41,272 nt of DNA from Bacteroidota bacterium (lineage in GTDB: Bacteria; Bacteroidota; Bacteroidia; Chitinophagales; UBA2359): the NCBI GenBank assembly GCA_020631155.1, contig JAHDHV010000010.1, positions 1 through 41,272 of the forward strand, given 5' to 3'. Positions within the stretch are counted from its first letter, which is position 1, and each line of letters starts with the position of its first letter. Under the pieces are notes generated by a model, which saw only the letters and a program-made list of their open reading frames with translations, did no database searches and had not been told where the DNA came from. This document shows, piece by piece, positions 24,264 to 32,462 of this stretch. A program made the translations under genes and the position numbers.

Positions 24264-24513
24264 TTAAGTGCCAAACACTATTTAATTGTCCACAGCTTTA
24301 GTGTCATTTAATATTTGTATAGGCACTTATTTACAAGTAAAATCCGCTTTTTGCTTTATCTACATTTATCTAAAACAGCTAAGTAACACCGTAGATAAAG
24401 CATAGATTTATATTAGGGTTAAGTGTATAGCTTTCCTAAGAAATCTAAAGACAGAAAAGCGGATTATTTTAAGTACTGAAAACTGTTTAAAAAAGTGTTT
24501 TTTTAGGTACTTA
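24264..24513. repeat. Inverted-repeat element with nested palindromes
   Basis: Its ends TTAAGTGCCAAACAC and (inverted) TAAGTACCTAAA resemble those of family A. Inside, AATCCGCTTTT (24341-24351) pairs perfectly with AAAAGCGGATT (24455-24465), and TGCTTTATCTAC (24352-24363) pairs perfectly with GTAGATAAAGCA (24391-24402), giving one long branched hairpin. The left 45 bp also match 26867-26910. It may be a mobile element or a structured leader of the next gene. Confidence 0.55.
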
Positions 24514-24562
24514 CAAAATGTTGCCTTTTTTGTTTTTTGTAGAATTTTTTTTTTAAAAACAA

Positions 24563-24579
24563 AATCAAAGGAGCTAATC
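24563..24579 (+). promoter_or_regulatory. Ribosome binding site of the 24580 gene
   Basis: AAAGGAGC followed by TAATC and ATG gives a canonical GGAG with a 6-nt spacer. Such a clear Shine-Dalgarno is rare in this window and fixes the start at 24580. Confidence 0.6.
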
Positions 24580-25200
24580 ATGAAAACATTATTAATAATA
24601 CTCCTACTTTGTATCAGCAATTTCAGTTCATTTGCTCAGAGTTCTTATCAACGAATGGTGCAGGCAGATGAGGTAAAGAAGTTAAGTAAGAATACTTATA
24701 TCAAATCCAATGTTACGGAATACCGTTTTATGCGTGTTAATCAACAAAGAAGATTGATTGAATTTACGGATAAAGATGTTTTGAAATTAGAAAGTTATTT
24801 TCTATCCAAACCCGGTATTCTTGTTTGTGAATCGCATGTGCTGGATAAAACAATGAAGATAATCAGTAAGGAAAAAAATAGGGATGTACCCCCATTTAAC
24901 CCATACGAAACCCTCGACGATTTACAACAGATGGGTTTTAGGATCGTTAATTTTAAAACCCGAAAAGAAAAAGTATTTTTTCATGGTATCAACGATTGTG
25001 AAGTTTTTGGTGTGATTCCAAATGTGTATACAGTACGTGTAAACAGGGATAATTGCAATGATTGTGGACACCAAAAGATTAGCAAACAAGTGTTGGAGAA
25101 GTTTAAAGATGTAGATTACGGCGGACAAGCAATTGATTTTAATTTCGAGCCTGAGCCAATGGTTATTGATACCTCCTTTACAACAACAGATACGGAATAA
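24580..25200 (+). CDS. Secreted hypothetical protein, unknown function
   Basis: 206 aa with a clear signal peptide (MKTLLIILLLCISNFSSFAQ, cleaved near residue 20). The mature 186-residue domain is not recognised. It has charged beta-like stretches (TYIKSNVTEYRFMRVNQQRR), a Cys in GILVCESHVLD, a Cys in GINDCEVFGVIPNVYTVRV, and NRDNCNDCGHQKIS with a CxxC-like pair. It may therefore bind a metal or form a disulfide in the periplasm. A good ribosome site precedes it. The upstream gap of almost 700 bp with a structured repeat suggests its own promoter. An intrinsic terminator about 200 bp downstream separates it from the convergent membrane gene. Confidence 0.75.
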   Translation: MKTLLIILLLCISNFSSFAQSSYQRMVQADEVKKLSKNTYIKSNVTEYRFMRVNQQRRLIEFTDKDVLKLESYFLSKPGILVCESHVLDKTMKIISKEKNRDVPPFNPYETLDDLQQMGFRIVNFKTRKEKVFFHGINDCEVFGVIPNVYTVRVNRDNCNDCGHQKISKQVLEKFKDVDYGGQAIDFNFEPEPMVIDTSFTTTDTE

Positions 25201-25306
25201 AAAAATGTGCTTTTTTGAGAAAGGGCTAATTATTTGATTATCAATTATTTAAGCTGCATTTGATGTTTTTTTGAAAATTTTTTTTTCAATTTACTTGCTT
25301 AAATGC

Positions 25307-25336
25307 TTTGAAATCAAAAAAGTTTTCGTAATTTTA
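25307..25336 (+). promoter_or_regulatory. Candidate promoter of a small RNA
   Basis: TTTG (25307-25310), an 18-bp spacer and TAATTTTA (25329-25336) resemble the Bacteroidota TTTG/TAnnTTTG promoter with one mismatch in the -7 box. No coding sequence follows on this strand before the terminator at 25396. Confidence 0.35.
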
Positions 25337-25341
25337 CGGTG

Positions 25342-25447
25342 TTCTTATGATATAAGAGCCTTTACTTACTAAACATTAAGCTATAATAGGGGGATAAGCC
25401 TATCAACAAACCACTAAAGTTGGCGTTGGTAGGCTTTTGTTTTTTTA
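25342..25447 (+). ncRNA. Candidate small RNA between promoter and terminator
   Basis: About 100 nt between a promoter-like pair (25307-25336) and a strong intrinsic terminator (25396-25447), with no reading frame of note. The segment TATAAGAGCCTTT (25351-25363) recurs exactly at bases 1-13 of the window, hinting at a repeated RNA or leader. I cannot assign an RNA family. It could also be only the tail of the mRNA from 24580. Confidence 0.3.
25396..25447 (+). terminator. Intrinsic terminator
   Basis: AAGCCTATCAAC (25396-25407) pairs with GTTGGTAGGCTT (25425-25436), 12 bp with one G-T pair, followed by a T-rich run. It lies between the plus-strand gene ending at 25200 and the minus-strand gene ending at 25445. 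Confidence 0.85.
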
Positions 25448-26701
25448 TGAATTATCACATCTATCCACTGCTTGCCACAACCCCATGCTATTTACAATCA
25501 ATTGCAGCAAATCCGCTATTAAAGGCATTCGCATAAACCAAGCTAAAGAAGCCCACGCCAAATTAATATGTTCAAAAGCACAGGCTATGGCTCGCACACT
25601 TTGATAGGTATGTCCGCGATGGTCTACATAAGTGACTTGCGATAAAGGCGTGCTAGTATAGTCAGCAGCATTTTTAATGTCAAGATTACAGCTAGATTGT
25701 TGGGCAAACCATTCTTTTAACTGACTACAGGAGTTACAACCATAATCAAAATAAATCGTGCCTTTGGGAATATTTTTTGGCTTCCAAAGAAAATACCAAG
25801 GCGGTACTTGCTGAATATAAGTTGTCCATTCCTGCCCAAAACGCTCTTCCATATCTGGATATTCTTGCGGATCAGACACGCCAATGGTATAAGCGATAGA
25901 TACCACACTTCCCAACAGTAAATACGCACATTCATAGCACATGCTCAGTGGAATAAATAACAAAGTAAAAGACCATTGTATAGGATTTCGGCAATAGGCA
26001 TAAACACCTGTTTGCACCAACTCTTGCGTAGGATCATAGGGGAAAGGCGTACCTTTGCCCTTTGTTACTAGGTCTTGCACCGCTACAAAGGCAGGAAAAA
26101 CGATGATAAAAAGGAATTGCCATAAAAAAGGGGCATAGTGGAGTTGGAAATGATGATTGGGCAGGTAGGAAAATAGTAAAATGGGCAATAAGATTAAAAA
26201 TAGCTGACTCATAACAAGAACTTGTAAAAAGGCTCTCAGCGGCAAATGACGATTAAAATAACTACCATTTGCCCATGTATATGCTGGTAAAAACACAAAC
26301 AAAATCAAGGCAATTTCTCCCCATAACCAATTGTCTGTCAATACTAAAATGCCTAGTTTATCCAACTCAGGCATCCATAAAAGGTCTAACCAAAACAAAG
26401 CAAGAGCTACCAATGGAATGTATCGGCCTTGCAAAAAATAAGCAGGCAATACCCCCCAAATAAGCACCCAAACAAAGTACAAATCATAAGGCATTCCCAA
26501 CCATAATTCGGCATCGGTAAAATGCCAAAATTGATAATGTACGCAAAGATAATTGACAATTGAGAGGCTAGTAGCTACCCATAAAGTCGCATAAAAAGTC
26601 GCCCAATTGCGTTTTGCTATCTGCTTTTTTCTAAAAAAAATAAAGCCCAGCAGCAAGAAAGCACCCAAAACCAATATATAACGAAGTAAGGAAGGGGACA
26701 T
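25445..26701 (-). CDS. Membrane ICMT-like methyltransferase fused to DCC (DUF393) domain
   Basis: 418 aa. Residues 1-190 have about five or six membrane helices, including GMPYDLYFVWVLIWGVLPAYF. Residues about 190-290 add further helices and FPYDPTQELVQTGVYAYCRNPIQWS, the isoprenylcysteine/phospholipid methyltransferase-type AdoMet signature (usually R-NP). FGQEWTTYIQQVPPWYF is the typical end of such domains. Residues about 312-410 are a DCC domain: IYFDYGCNSCSQLKEWF (a CxxC version of the DxxC motif), TYVDHRGHTYQSVRAI, and an amphipathic end. Likely an inner-membrane enzyme acting on a lipid or isoprenoid carboxyl or amine, with a thiol-disulfide-like tail; the substrate is unknown. A low-complexity leader precedes the ATG. 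Alone on its strand. Confidence 0.75.
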   Translation of the reverse strand: MSPSLLRYILVLGAFLLLGFIFFRKKQIAKRNWATFYATLWVATSLSIVNYLCVHYQFWHFTDAELWLGMPYDLYFVWVLIWGVLPAYFLQGRYIPLVALALFWLDLLWMPELDKLGILVLTDNWLWGEIALILFVFLPAYTWANGSYFNRHLPLRAFLQVLVMSQLFLILLPILLFSYLPNHHFQLHYAPFLWQFLFIIVFPAFVAVQDLVTKGKGTPFPYDPTQELVQTGVYAYCRNPIQWSFTLLFIPLSMCYECAYLLLGSVVSIAYTIGVSDPQEYPDMEERFGQEWTTYIQQVPPWYFLWKPKNIPKGTIYFDYGCNSCSQLKEWFAQQSSCNLDIKNAADYTSTPLSQVTYVDHRGHTYQSVRAIACAFEHINLAWASLAWFMRMPLIADLLQLIVNSMGLWQAVDRCDNS

Positions 26702-26866
26702 AGGATAGAGGTTAGAATTTAGAAGTTAGATTTTAGAGGTGTAGAATGTGCTATTGTAAACGGAGAGCGTACTAGTGTTTAGCTTTGGTTTATTTCCACT
26801 AACATTTCTGATTCAAGTCTATATTTAGATCATTTATCATTGTCAAGAATAAACGAATTAAGTAAC

Positions 26867-26970
26867 TAAGTGCCAAGCACTATTTAATTGTGCACAATTT
26901 TGTTCTAAAGTATTAGAAATGAGGAGTTTAGTCTTTTACTATTGTAACATTAATTTTGTCTAGGTACTTA
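26867..26970. repeat. Short inverted-repeat element, relative of 24264
   Basis: Begins TAAGTGCCAAGCACTATTTA, nearly identical to the left end of the element at 24264, and ends TGTCTAGGTACTTA, its imperfect inverted partner. About 104 bp, non-coding. It lacks the nested hairpins of the longer copy. Confidence 0.55.
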
Positions 26971-27067
26971 GATAAAATTAATCAGCCATTAGGCTTATTA
27001 CAAACTGTTAATAATGAACTAATTATCTCAAGTATCCTGTCTCAAATCTTATGTCTAATTACTTATT
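26961..27067 (-). repeat. Family A MITE-like repeat, reversed copy 5
   Basis: The reverse complement matches the copy at 17867: TAAGTAATTAGACATAAG, then heptamers, TTGAGATAATTA and CTAATGGCTGATTAATTTT. Its right end (left in gene orientation) overlaps the end of the preceding element, suggesting nested insertion. Confidence 0.55.
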
Positions 27068-27115
27068 AGCCATAAATTCATCATTTTCAATTTTCCACTT
27101 TCAATTTTCCATTCA

Positions 27116-30100
27116 CTAAAGTTCCAAATCACGAAAATCCACAGGCACAACACTAGATACACCCTGTTCGTGCATCGTTACCCCATAAATCACATCTACC
27201 GCGGCCATTGTATTTTTATTGTGAGTAACCAGAATGAACTGCGATTGTTCGGAGAATTTTCGGATAATGCGCGTAAATTTTCCCACATTTGCATCGTCAA
27301 GTGGAGCGTCTACCTCATCCAGAATACAGAAAGGAGCAGGTTTGAGAAGGTAAAGCGAAAATACCAACGCCAAAGCGGTCAGTGATTTTTCCCCCCCCGA
27401 CAATTGATTGATACTCTGCGGACGTTTGCCCTTTGGTTTAGCAATGATGTCAATGGCAGATTCAAGCGGATTATCGGCTTGTAGGAGGAGGAGGTCGCAA
27501 GTATCTTCACTGGTGAAAAGCGAGCGAAAAACATCCACAAAATTTTCGCGCACCCGATTAAAAGCGTCCATAAATTTTTCGGTTGCCGTTCCTTCAATTT
27601 CGCCAATCGTTTCCAATAAAGCTTCCTTTGCCTTCAATAAATCATCACGCTGTTCAACGATAAAATCATACCGTTTTTTCATTTCTTGATACGCCTCAAT
27701 TGCCATCGGGTTGATGTTGCCAAAGCGGTCTGTTTTGCCTTTTAATTTACCAACCAATTCTTCTAATTCTTCTTTTGTATATTCTTCGCTTGGCTCTTGT
27801 TGCAATAAATCGTCAATATTTACCTTAAATTCAATGGACAAACGCTCTTTTAGAGATAGTAATTGTATTTTTAATTGGTTAATTTGTTCCTTGATTTGCT
27901 GAATCAAGGCATCTGTATTTTCTTTTTGTTTATTTGTTTGCCGTAATGTTTTTTCTGTAGCATCTACTTCGCCTCTAGCTTGATAGTAAATCGTTTCCAA
28001 TTCCGCCAGTTCTTTTTCCTGTTTTGTTTTAGCCTCATAAAGAGCCAATAGCTTATTTTCTGCTTCTTGTAACTGTGTTTGGGCAGTGCTGAGTTCCGTT
28101 TTTGTCGCTTCTAAAGTCGCTTGGTTTTTAGTAATTTGCTCTTGATTATCAAGGAGTTGCTTTTGTTTAAACTCCTGATTTTGTCGGATGCCGTTGATGC
28201 GGTTTTGTTGTTTGTGAAATTCGATATTTTGCTGGTTAAAACTTTGTCGCAACTGCCCTAATTCGCCACTCAATTGGGTAAAATCCTTTTCTTTTTGCTC
28301 AAATGCTGCCGAGCGTTCCTTTTTTTCCTGTTGCAGTTCTGCCAGTTGAATGTTTAATTCGTCAATTTCTTTATTAAGATTAGCAATCGTTTCCTTTAAA
28401 CCATCAGTTTTAGATTCAAAATCGCCCATATAGGCTTTGGAATTTTCAATTTTACTGCGAAAAGAAACAATGCGATTATTCAGTTTATTCACCAATCCCT
28501 GCTGTCGAATTAGCCATTGTTTGTTTTCTTTAAGCTCTTTTTGCCAGATGCGAAGCTGTTGCTGTTGGGTTTTTACCGTCTCATTAATTTCTTTACTAGA
28601 AACATCTAGTTGTATAATTTTTTTATCTAACTCCTTCAAATACTGACGTTTACCAATTCTTTTTCCCTCATAAGCACCGATAGAACCACCGCCCAAAACC
28701 GCTTTTTGCCGAATGGTTTTGCCGCTTTTACTGATAAAGGTATAGCCATTTTGTAGCACACGAGCATCCAGCGATTCATCGTCCGCAACAATATATACAT
28801 CGTGTAATAGTCGTTTGGTAAGGGGCTGGTAAATATCAGCAACATTTACAATACTCAAGGCTGGAATTGCACCGTCTAGGGGAGGGGTAGCGGTAGGAAT
28901 TTCTGTACCTAACTCACTTAAAATAAAGAAGTTGGCTTTTCCTTTACGCGCATTGTGCAACAAACCAACCGCCGCATGAGCTTCGTCTACATTATTGACG
29001 ACATAATTATTTAAATAAGGTTTTAAAAAATGTTCAATCGCTATTTTATAATCTTCCTCACAATTAATGATGTCAATTAAAAGCGGAGCTTCGCTATCCC
29101 ACTGCTTGTTTTTTTTCAAAAATTTAATTGAATCGGGAAAGCCTTCCATACTGTCTACCAAGCTCTTAGTTAGTTGATACTCATTGCGTTTAGCATCTAA
29201 TTCTCTGTTCAATTGTTGCTGTTGCTGTCGAGATTTTTCGATTTGTTGACTCTGCTCTTCAATTTGTTTTTCTAAGGTATCACGCTTTGCGGTCAGCTCT
29301 TCTAGCTTATCCGCATGTGTTTTTTGTTCTTTTTCTAAATTATTTAAATTTTCTTGCATTTCTTCAACTTCTGCCTTTTGCGACTGAAATCGAATTTTAG
29401 TATCACTTATTTCTCTATTAATGTTTTCTTTTTTAGCCTGATGAATTGCCATTTTTTTCTCCACATCATAAGCAGCGCGTTCCACATTGCGGTAGCTACT
29501 CCGCATATCTTCTAATTGCGTTTTATGCTCATCGTGTTTCGCTTGAACGCTTGACAACTCCTCTTTTAAGTTATCCAATTGTGCAGATACGGTCGTTAAA
29601 ATGCCTTCTTCACCTTTCTGTTGCTGTGCTAAATGCTCAATTTCATGTTGCAAATTTTGGATAAATTGTTGAGCTACATCAATTTGTCGGGATAAATTTC
29701 TTTTCTTTTCTTTTAAAAAATGAATATTTTGTGCTAATAAATTCTTTTGATTCTCTTCACTTTGTAAATGAGCAATATGTTCATTCAACTGTTTTTGAAA
29801 AGCAGCCAAAGCTTTCTCCTTATCAATAACCGTTGTTTTTTGCTGTGCTAAATTTGCTTCTAACTGAGCGATAGCCGCCTCAACTTGCAATTTTTGGTCG
29901 CTTTCTTGCTGTTCTCGCGTTTTCAATTCTTGAAAAGCAACCTTATGATGTGCCAAATGATGCAAAGCCAATTCAATGCTTAATTCCTTGTATTTGTCTT
30001 TTAATTTATAATATCGCTCCGTTCTTTTTGCTTGACGTTCAAGGGTTTTTAAATTAGCTTCAATCTCAAATAATAAATCCTCTACACGCGCAAGGTCGGC

Positions 30101-30655
30101 ATCTGTAGCTTTGAGTTTATTTAAGGTTTCTCGCTTTCGGACTTTATATTTAGAAATCCCTGCTGCCTGCTCAAACAATTTACGCCTCGAATTATCCTTA
30201 TCATTCAAAATCTCATCAATCATTTTCAACTCAATAATGGCATAGGAATCGCTACTAATTCCCGTATCCATAAACAAATTGGAAATATCTTTGAGCCTGC
30301 AACGCACGTTGTTAAGTCGGTATTCGCTCTCGCCCGTGCGGTAAATAGTACGGGTAACGGTAACGGTGGTAAATTCGGTTGGTAGGAGATTTCGGGTATT
30401 CTCAAAAGTCAAAGACACCTCAGCCCGTCCAGACGGTTTGCGTTTTTTAGTGCCATTAAAAATGATGTTATCCATTTTCGCCAAGCGCAACGCCTTACTT
30501 TTCTGCTCGCCCAATACCCAGCGAATGGCATCCACCGTATTGGATTTACCACAACCATTCGGGCCAACGATGCCCGTTAAGTTGTCGTTAAAATGAATCA
30601 CCGTTTTATCGGCAAAACTTTTGAATCCCTTGATTTCGAGGTTTTTAAGTCGCAC
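27116..30655 (-). CDS. smc: Chromosome segregation protein Smc
   Basis: 1179 aa, normal for bacterial Smc. The start is GTG at 30655: a stop codon (TAA) lies directly before it, and MRLKNLEIKGFKSFADKT is the conserved beginning. The N-terminal ATPase half has Walker A GPNGCGKSN (31-39). Two long coiled coils, very rich in Gln/Glu/Lys (about 170-505 and 670-1010), flank a hinge (about 510-660, FPDSIKFLKKNKQW to AVLGGGSIGAYEG). The C-terminal half has the signature LSGGEKSL (about 1085) and Walker B FCILDEVDAPLDD (about 1108-1120). Smc dimers bind ATP and, with ScpA and ScpB (not in this window), organise and segregate the chromosome. The next gene upstream, a cytosine methylase, is 234 bp away across a repeat tract and is unlikely to be functionally linked. 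Confidence 0.97.
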   Translation of the reverse strand: MRLKNLEIKGFKSFADKTVIHFNDNLTGIVGPNGCGKSNTVDAIRWVLGEQKSKALRLAKMDNIIFNGTKKRKPSGRAEVSLTFENTRNLLPTEFTTVTVTRTIYRTGESEYRLNNVRCRLKDISNLFMDTGISSDSYAIIELKMIDEILNDKDNSRRKLFEQAAGISKYKVRKRETLNKLKATDADLARVEDLLFEIEANLKTLERQAKRTERYYKLKDKYKELSIELALHHLAHHKVAFQELKTREQQESDQKLQVEAAIAQLEANLAQQKTTVIDKEKALAAFQKQLNEHIAHLQSEENQKNLLAQNIHFLKEKKRNLSRQIDVAQQFIQNLQHEIEHLAQQQKGEEGILTTVSAQLDNLKEELSSVQAKHDEHKTQLEDMRSSYRNVERAAYDVEKKMAIHQAKKENINREISDTKIRFQSQKAEVEEMQENLNNLEKEQKTHADKLEELTAKRDTLEKQIEEQSQQIEKSRQQQQQLNRELDAKRNEYQLTKSLVDSMEGFPDSIKFLKKNKQWDSEAPLLIDIINCEEDYKIAIEHFLKPYLNNYVVNNVDEAHAAVGLLHNARKGKANFFILSELGTEIPTATPPLDGAIPALSIVNVADIYQPLTKRLLHDVYIVADDESLDARVLQNGYTFISKSGKTIRQKAVLGGGSIGAYEGKRIGKRQYLKELDKKIIQLDVSSKEINETVKTQQQQLRIWQKELKENKQWLIRQQGLVNKLNNRIVSFRSKIENSKAYMGDFESKTDGLKETIANLNKEIDELNIQLAELQQEKKERSAAFEQKEKDFTQLSGELGQLRQSFNQQNIEFHKQQNRINGIRQNQEFKQKQLLDNQEQITKNQATLEATKTELSTAQTQLQEAENKLLALYEAKTKQEKELAELETIYYQARGEVDATEKTLRQTNKQKENTDALIQQIKEQINQLKIQLLSLKERLSIEFKVNIDDLLQQEPSEEYTKEELEELVGKLKGKTDRFGNINPMAIEAYQEMKKRYDFIVEQRDDLLKAKEALLETIGEIEGTATEKFMDAFNRVRENFVDVFRSLFTSEDTCDLLLLQADNPLESAIDIIAKPKGKRPQSINQLSGGEKSLTALALVFSLYLLKPAPFCILDEVDAPLDDANVGKFTRIIRKFSEQSQFILVTHNKNTMAAVDVIYGVTMHEQGVSSVVPVDFRDLEL

Positions 30656-30754
30656 TTATGTAGAATTAGCATACCATATAAAATGCGAAGATACGGAAAA
30701 AATTTGAGGGCTTGGGTAAGTTACGGTTTTCCTGATAGAATGTTGATGAACTTA

Positions 30755-30870
30755 GGGGTTGAAAAGTTGTAAGGTTAGAAAGTTGTAAGGTTTTTGGGTT
30801 TTTTTGGAGTTGGAAAGTTGGAAGGTTTTTAAGGTTGGAAGGTTTTTGGGGTTGGGAAGTTGGGTATATA
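30755..30870. repeat. AAGGTTGGAAAGTTGG-type low-complexity tract
   Basis: A run of imperfect AAGGTT/GGAAAGTTG units between the Smc and cytosine-methylase genes. The same vocabulary recurs at 35455-35526 and 38283-38305. No frame of interest. Confidence 0.55.
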
Positions 30871-30889
30871 GGTGTGAGATATATTTATT

Positions 30890-31870
30890 CTAAACTACCT
30901 TATAGTCATATTCTAAATCTAGTAAAGTTAGTTGGACACTTTTTAAGGGTTTTCTTTTTTCTTGTAATGCTTTCAACATTTCGGCAGCAATTCCTTTAAT
31001 TACGGGAACACTTACAGAGTTACCAGCTACTTTTCTGACCTGTGAGTAAGGAATATTGATGATAAAATTTTCTGGAAAGCCCTGTAATCGCAGCATTTCC
31101 CTACCTGTCAATCTTCGTATACCATTGACAACCAAATAATTATAGCTGCCACCAGCTCTCAAAGCGCATGAGTAGGGCAGTGCAGAAATATTACCTCCAA
31201 TATTTTCATGCCAGATTGAGGGGAAAGGAGGATTCGGTTTTACTGCCTTTCTTCTTTTTTCCTTTAGTCGGTCTGATAAAAAATAATTTGTTGGAACATC
31301 TTCATCACTGTCTAAAATTTCTGAGAGAGGGGTATAAGTTTTAGTAGGTTTTGGAAATTTGAACGCAATTTCCTCCTGAAAGCCTACGATATAAATGCGC
31401 TCCCTTTTTTGGGGAAGCCCATAGTTTAAGGAATTAAGCACTTTATAATATACTGTATAACCAAGCCCCTTCAATTTTTCAAGTATTACGCCAAGTGTTC
31501 TACCCTTATCATGAGTTTTTAAGCGTTTTACATTTTCCAATAGAAATGCTTTAGGTTGCTTTTCTCTTAAAATAGCCTCAATATTAAAAAATAGCGTTCC
31601 CCTTGTATCCGCAAAGCCCAACTGCTTGCCTGCAATACTAAATGGTTGACATGGAAAACCTGCCAAAAGAATATCATGGTCTGGAATTGCAGAAGGCTCA
31701 ATGTCATTAATATCGCCAAATGGTTGCTCACCAAAATTAGCTGCATACATTTTTTGAGCATGTTTATCCCACTCTGAGGAGAAAACCGTTTGACAGCCAT
31801 ATGCCTCAAAACCCAGTCTTATTCCACCAATACCTGCGAAAAGGTCTATTATTTTATATTGTTGATTCAC
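30890..31870 (-). CDS. DNA (cytosine-5) methyltransferase
   Basis: C5-cytosine methylase with all core motifs: DLFAGIGGIRLGF (AdoMet binding, motif I), GFPCQPFSIAG with the catalytic Cys (Cys78 on the longest frame), ENVKRL (motif VI), QKRERIYIVGF (motif VIII), RRLTGREMLRLQGFP (motif IX) and VAGNSVSVPV (motif X). The target-recognition stretch between VIII and IX is short, about 70 residues, as in single-specificity enzymes. The frame is open from TTG 31882 (330 aa), but that TTG forms part of a TAnnTTTG box on this strand, so GTG 31870 (326 aa, preceded by GGA) is preferred. No endonuclease or Vsr gene is adjacent, so it is a solitary methylase or a broken restriction-modification system. 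The recognition site cannot be read from sequence. Confidence 0.93.
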   Translation of the reverse strand: MNQQYKIIDLFAGIGGIRLGFEAYGCQTVFSSEWDKHAQKMYAANFGEQPFGDINDIEPSAIPDHDILLAGFPCQPFSIAGKQLGFADTRGTLFFNIEAILREKQPKAFLLENVKRLKTHDKGRTLGVILEKLKGLGYTVYYKVLNSLNYGLPQKRERIYIVGFQEEIAFKFPKPTKTYTPLSEILDSDEDVPTNYFLSDRLKEKRRKAVKPNPPFPSIWHENIGGNISALPYSCALRAGGSYNYLVVNGIRRLTGREMLRLQGFPENFIINIPYSQVRKVAGNSVSVPVIKGIAAEMLKALQEKRKPLKSVQLTLLDLEYDYKVV

Positions 31871-31879
31871 TTTTTTTTC

Positions 31880-31887
31880 CAAAAATA
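31880..31887 (-). promoter_or_regulatory. Candidate -7 box of the cytosine methylase (TATTTTTG)
   Basis: Read on the minus strand it matches TAnnTTTG exactly. If used, transcription would start within a few bases of the GTG at 31870, giving a leaderless or very short-leader mRNA. No clear -33 element. Confidence 0.3.
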
Positions 31888-32049
31888 CAACTTTTCTTTA
31901 AAATATTGTGGATTTATACAATTATATAAATTACAGTTATAAGCAATTCAAAAAGTGAATTTAGATTTTTGCAGAAAAATAAAAAGGAGGGATGTAAGTC
32001 TCCTATCTCAAATCTCCTGTCTCACGTCTAGCTAAAGTAAGTTTGATGT

Positions 32050-32096
32050 TTAGCGTGTGGGGTTCACCGCATTTTGCTGGCAATCCCCCACGCTAT
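32050..32096. repeat. GC-rich hairpin, REP-like or terminator
   Basis: TTAGCGTGTGGGG pairs with CCCCCACGCTA (one bulge) around a loop with GTTCACCGCATTTTGCTGGC. It is much more GC-rich than its surroundings. It lacks a T-run and has no adjacent gene end, so a REP-like element is as likely as a terminator. Confidence 0.5.
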
Positions 32097-32337
32097 AAAA
32101 CATCTAAAAAAAGTTATGAGATCGAGAAAAACATGTATGGTCACAGAAAAGAACGTTTTAGCCTAAACCATGAGGTCACTAAAACGTGTTAATTTGATTG
32201 ATTGTGCTTGATATAAGCTTTTCATTATCAGTTGCTTATGTCAAGGCTATAGCTTTGATTGTTAATTGTTATGCTGTAAAAGGACACAAGGAATAGACAC
32301 TTAAATTTACTACAAGCAGTTAATGACAAAGCCCAAA

Positions 32338-32426
32338 GTCTTAAATCTTGTGTCTTAAATCTTATGTCTTAAATCTTGTGTCTTAAATCTTATGTCTTAA
32401 ATCTTGTGTCTTAAATCTTATGTCTC
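32338..32426. repeat. 14-bp alternating tandem repeat
   Basis: AAATCTTGTGTCTT and AAATCTTATGTCTT alternate about three times each. The unit is two 7-mers and resembles, reversed, the heptamers of family A (GACATAA). It may be an expanded family A copy beginning near 32290. Confidence 0.7.
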
Positions 32427-32462
32427 TTTAAACGGTGAGTTGAGGGGGATGAGTAAAAACAA

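Larger units (their letters stand above)
23893..24579. other. Long upstream region with nested inverted repeats
   Basis: No gene is seen. An exact TAnnTTTG box (TAACTTTG) lies at 24040-24047, and a repeat with nested inverted sequence at 24264-24513. The last 65 bases hold T-runs and the ribosome site of the next gene. A long leader or a separate small RNA is possible. Confidence 0.4.
26702..27115. other. Gene-free stretch made of repeats
   Basis: Contains, in order, a TTAGAATTTAGAAGTTAGA-type leader tract next to the membrane gene start (26708-26738), an inverted-repeat element of the 24264 type (26867-26970), a reversed family A copy (26961-27067) and an AATTTTCCACTTTCAATTTTCC tract (27090-27113) just before the Smc stop. 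No gene. Confidence 0.5.
31883..32462. other. Gene-free stretch with hairpins and a 14-bp tandem repeat
   Basis: Holds a short family A-like heptamer fragment on the reverse strand (31996-32034), a GC-rich hairpin (32050-32096), a 9-bp inverted repeat ACGTTTTAG/CTAAAACGT (32153-32161 and 32179-32187) and the tandem repeat at 32338-32426. No gene is supported. Confidence 0.5.

Noticed and set aside
27170-30596. Plus-strand frames of 60-93 aa across the Smc gene
   Set aside because: All are shadows of the minus-strand smc coding sequence, with no ribosome sites or family features.
32338-32426. CRISPR-like repeated array
   Set aside because: Units are 14 bp, directly adjacent and without unique spacers; no cas gene is present. 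It is a simple tandem repeat.
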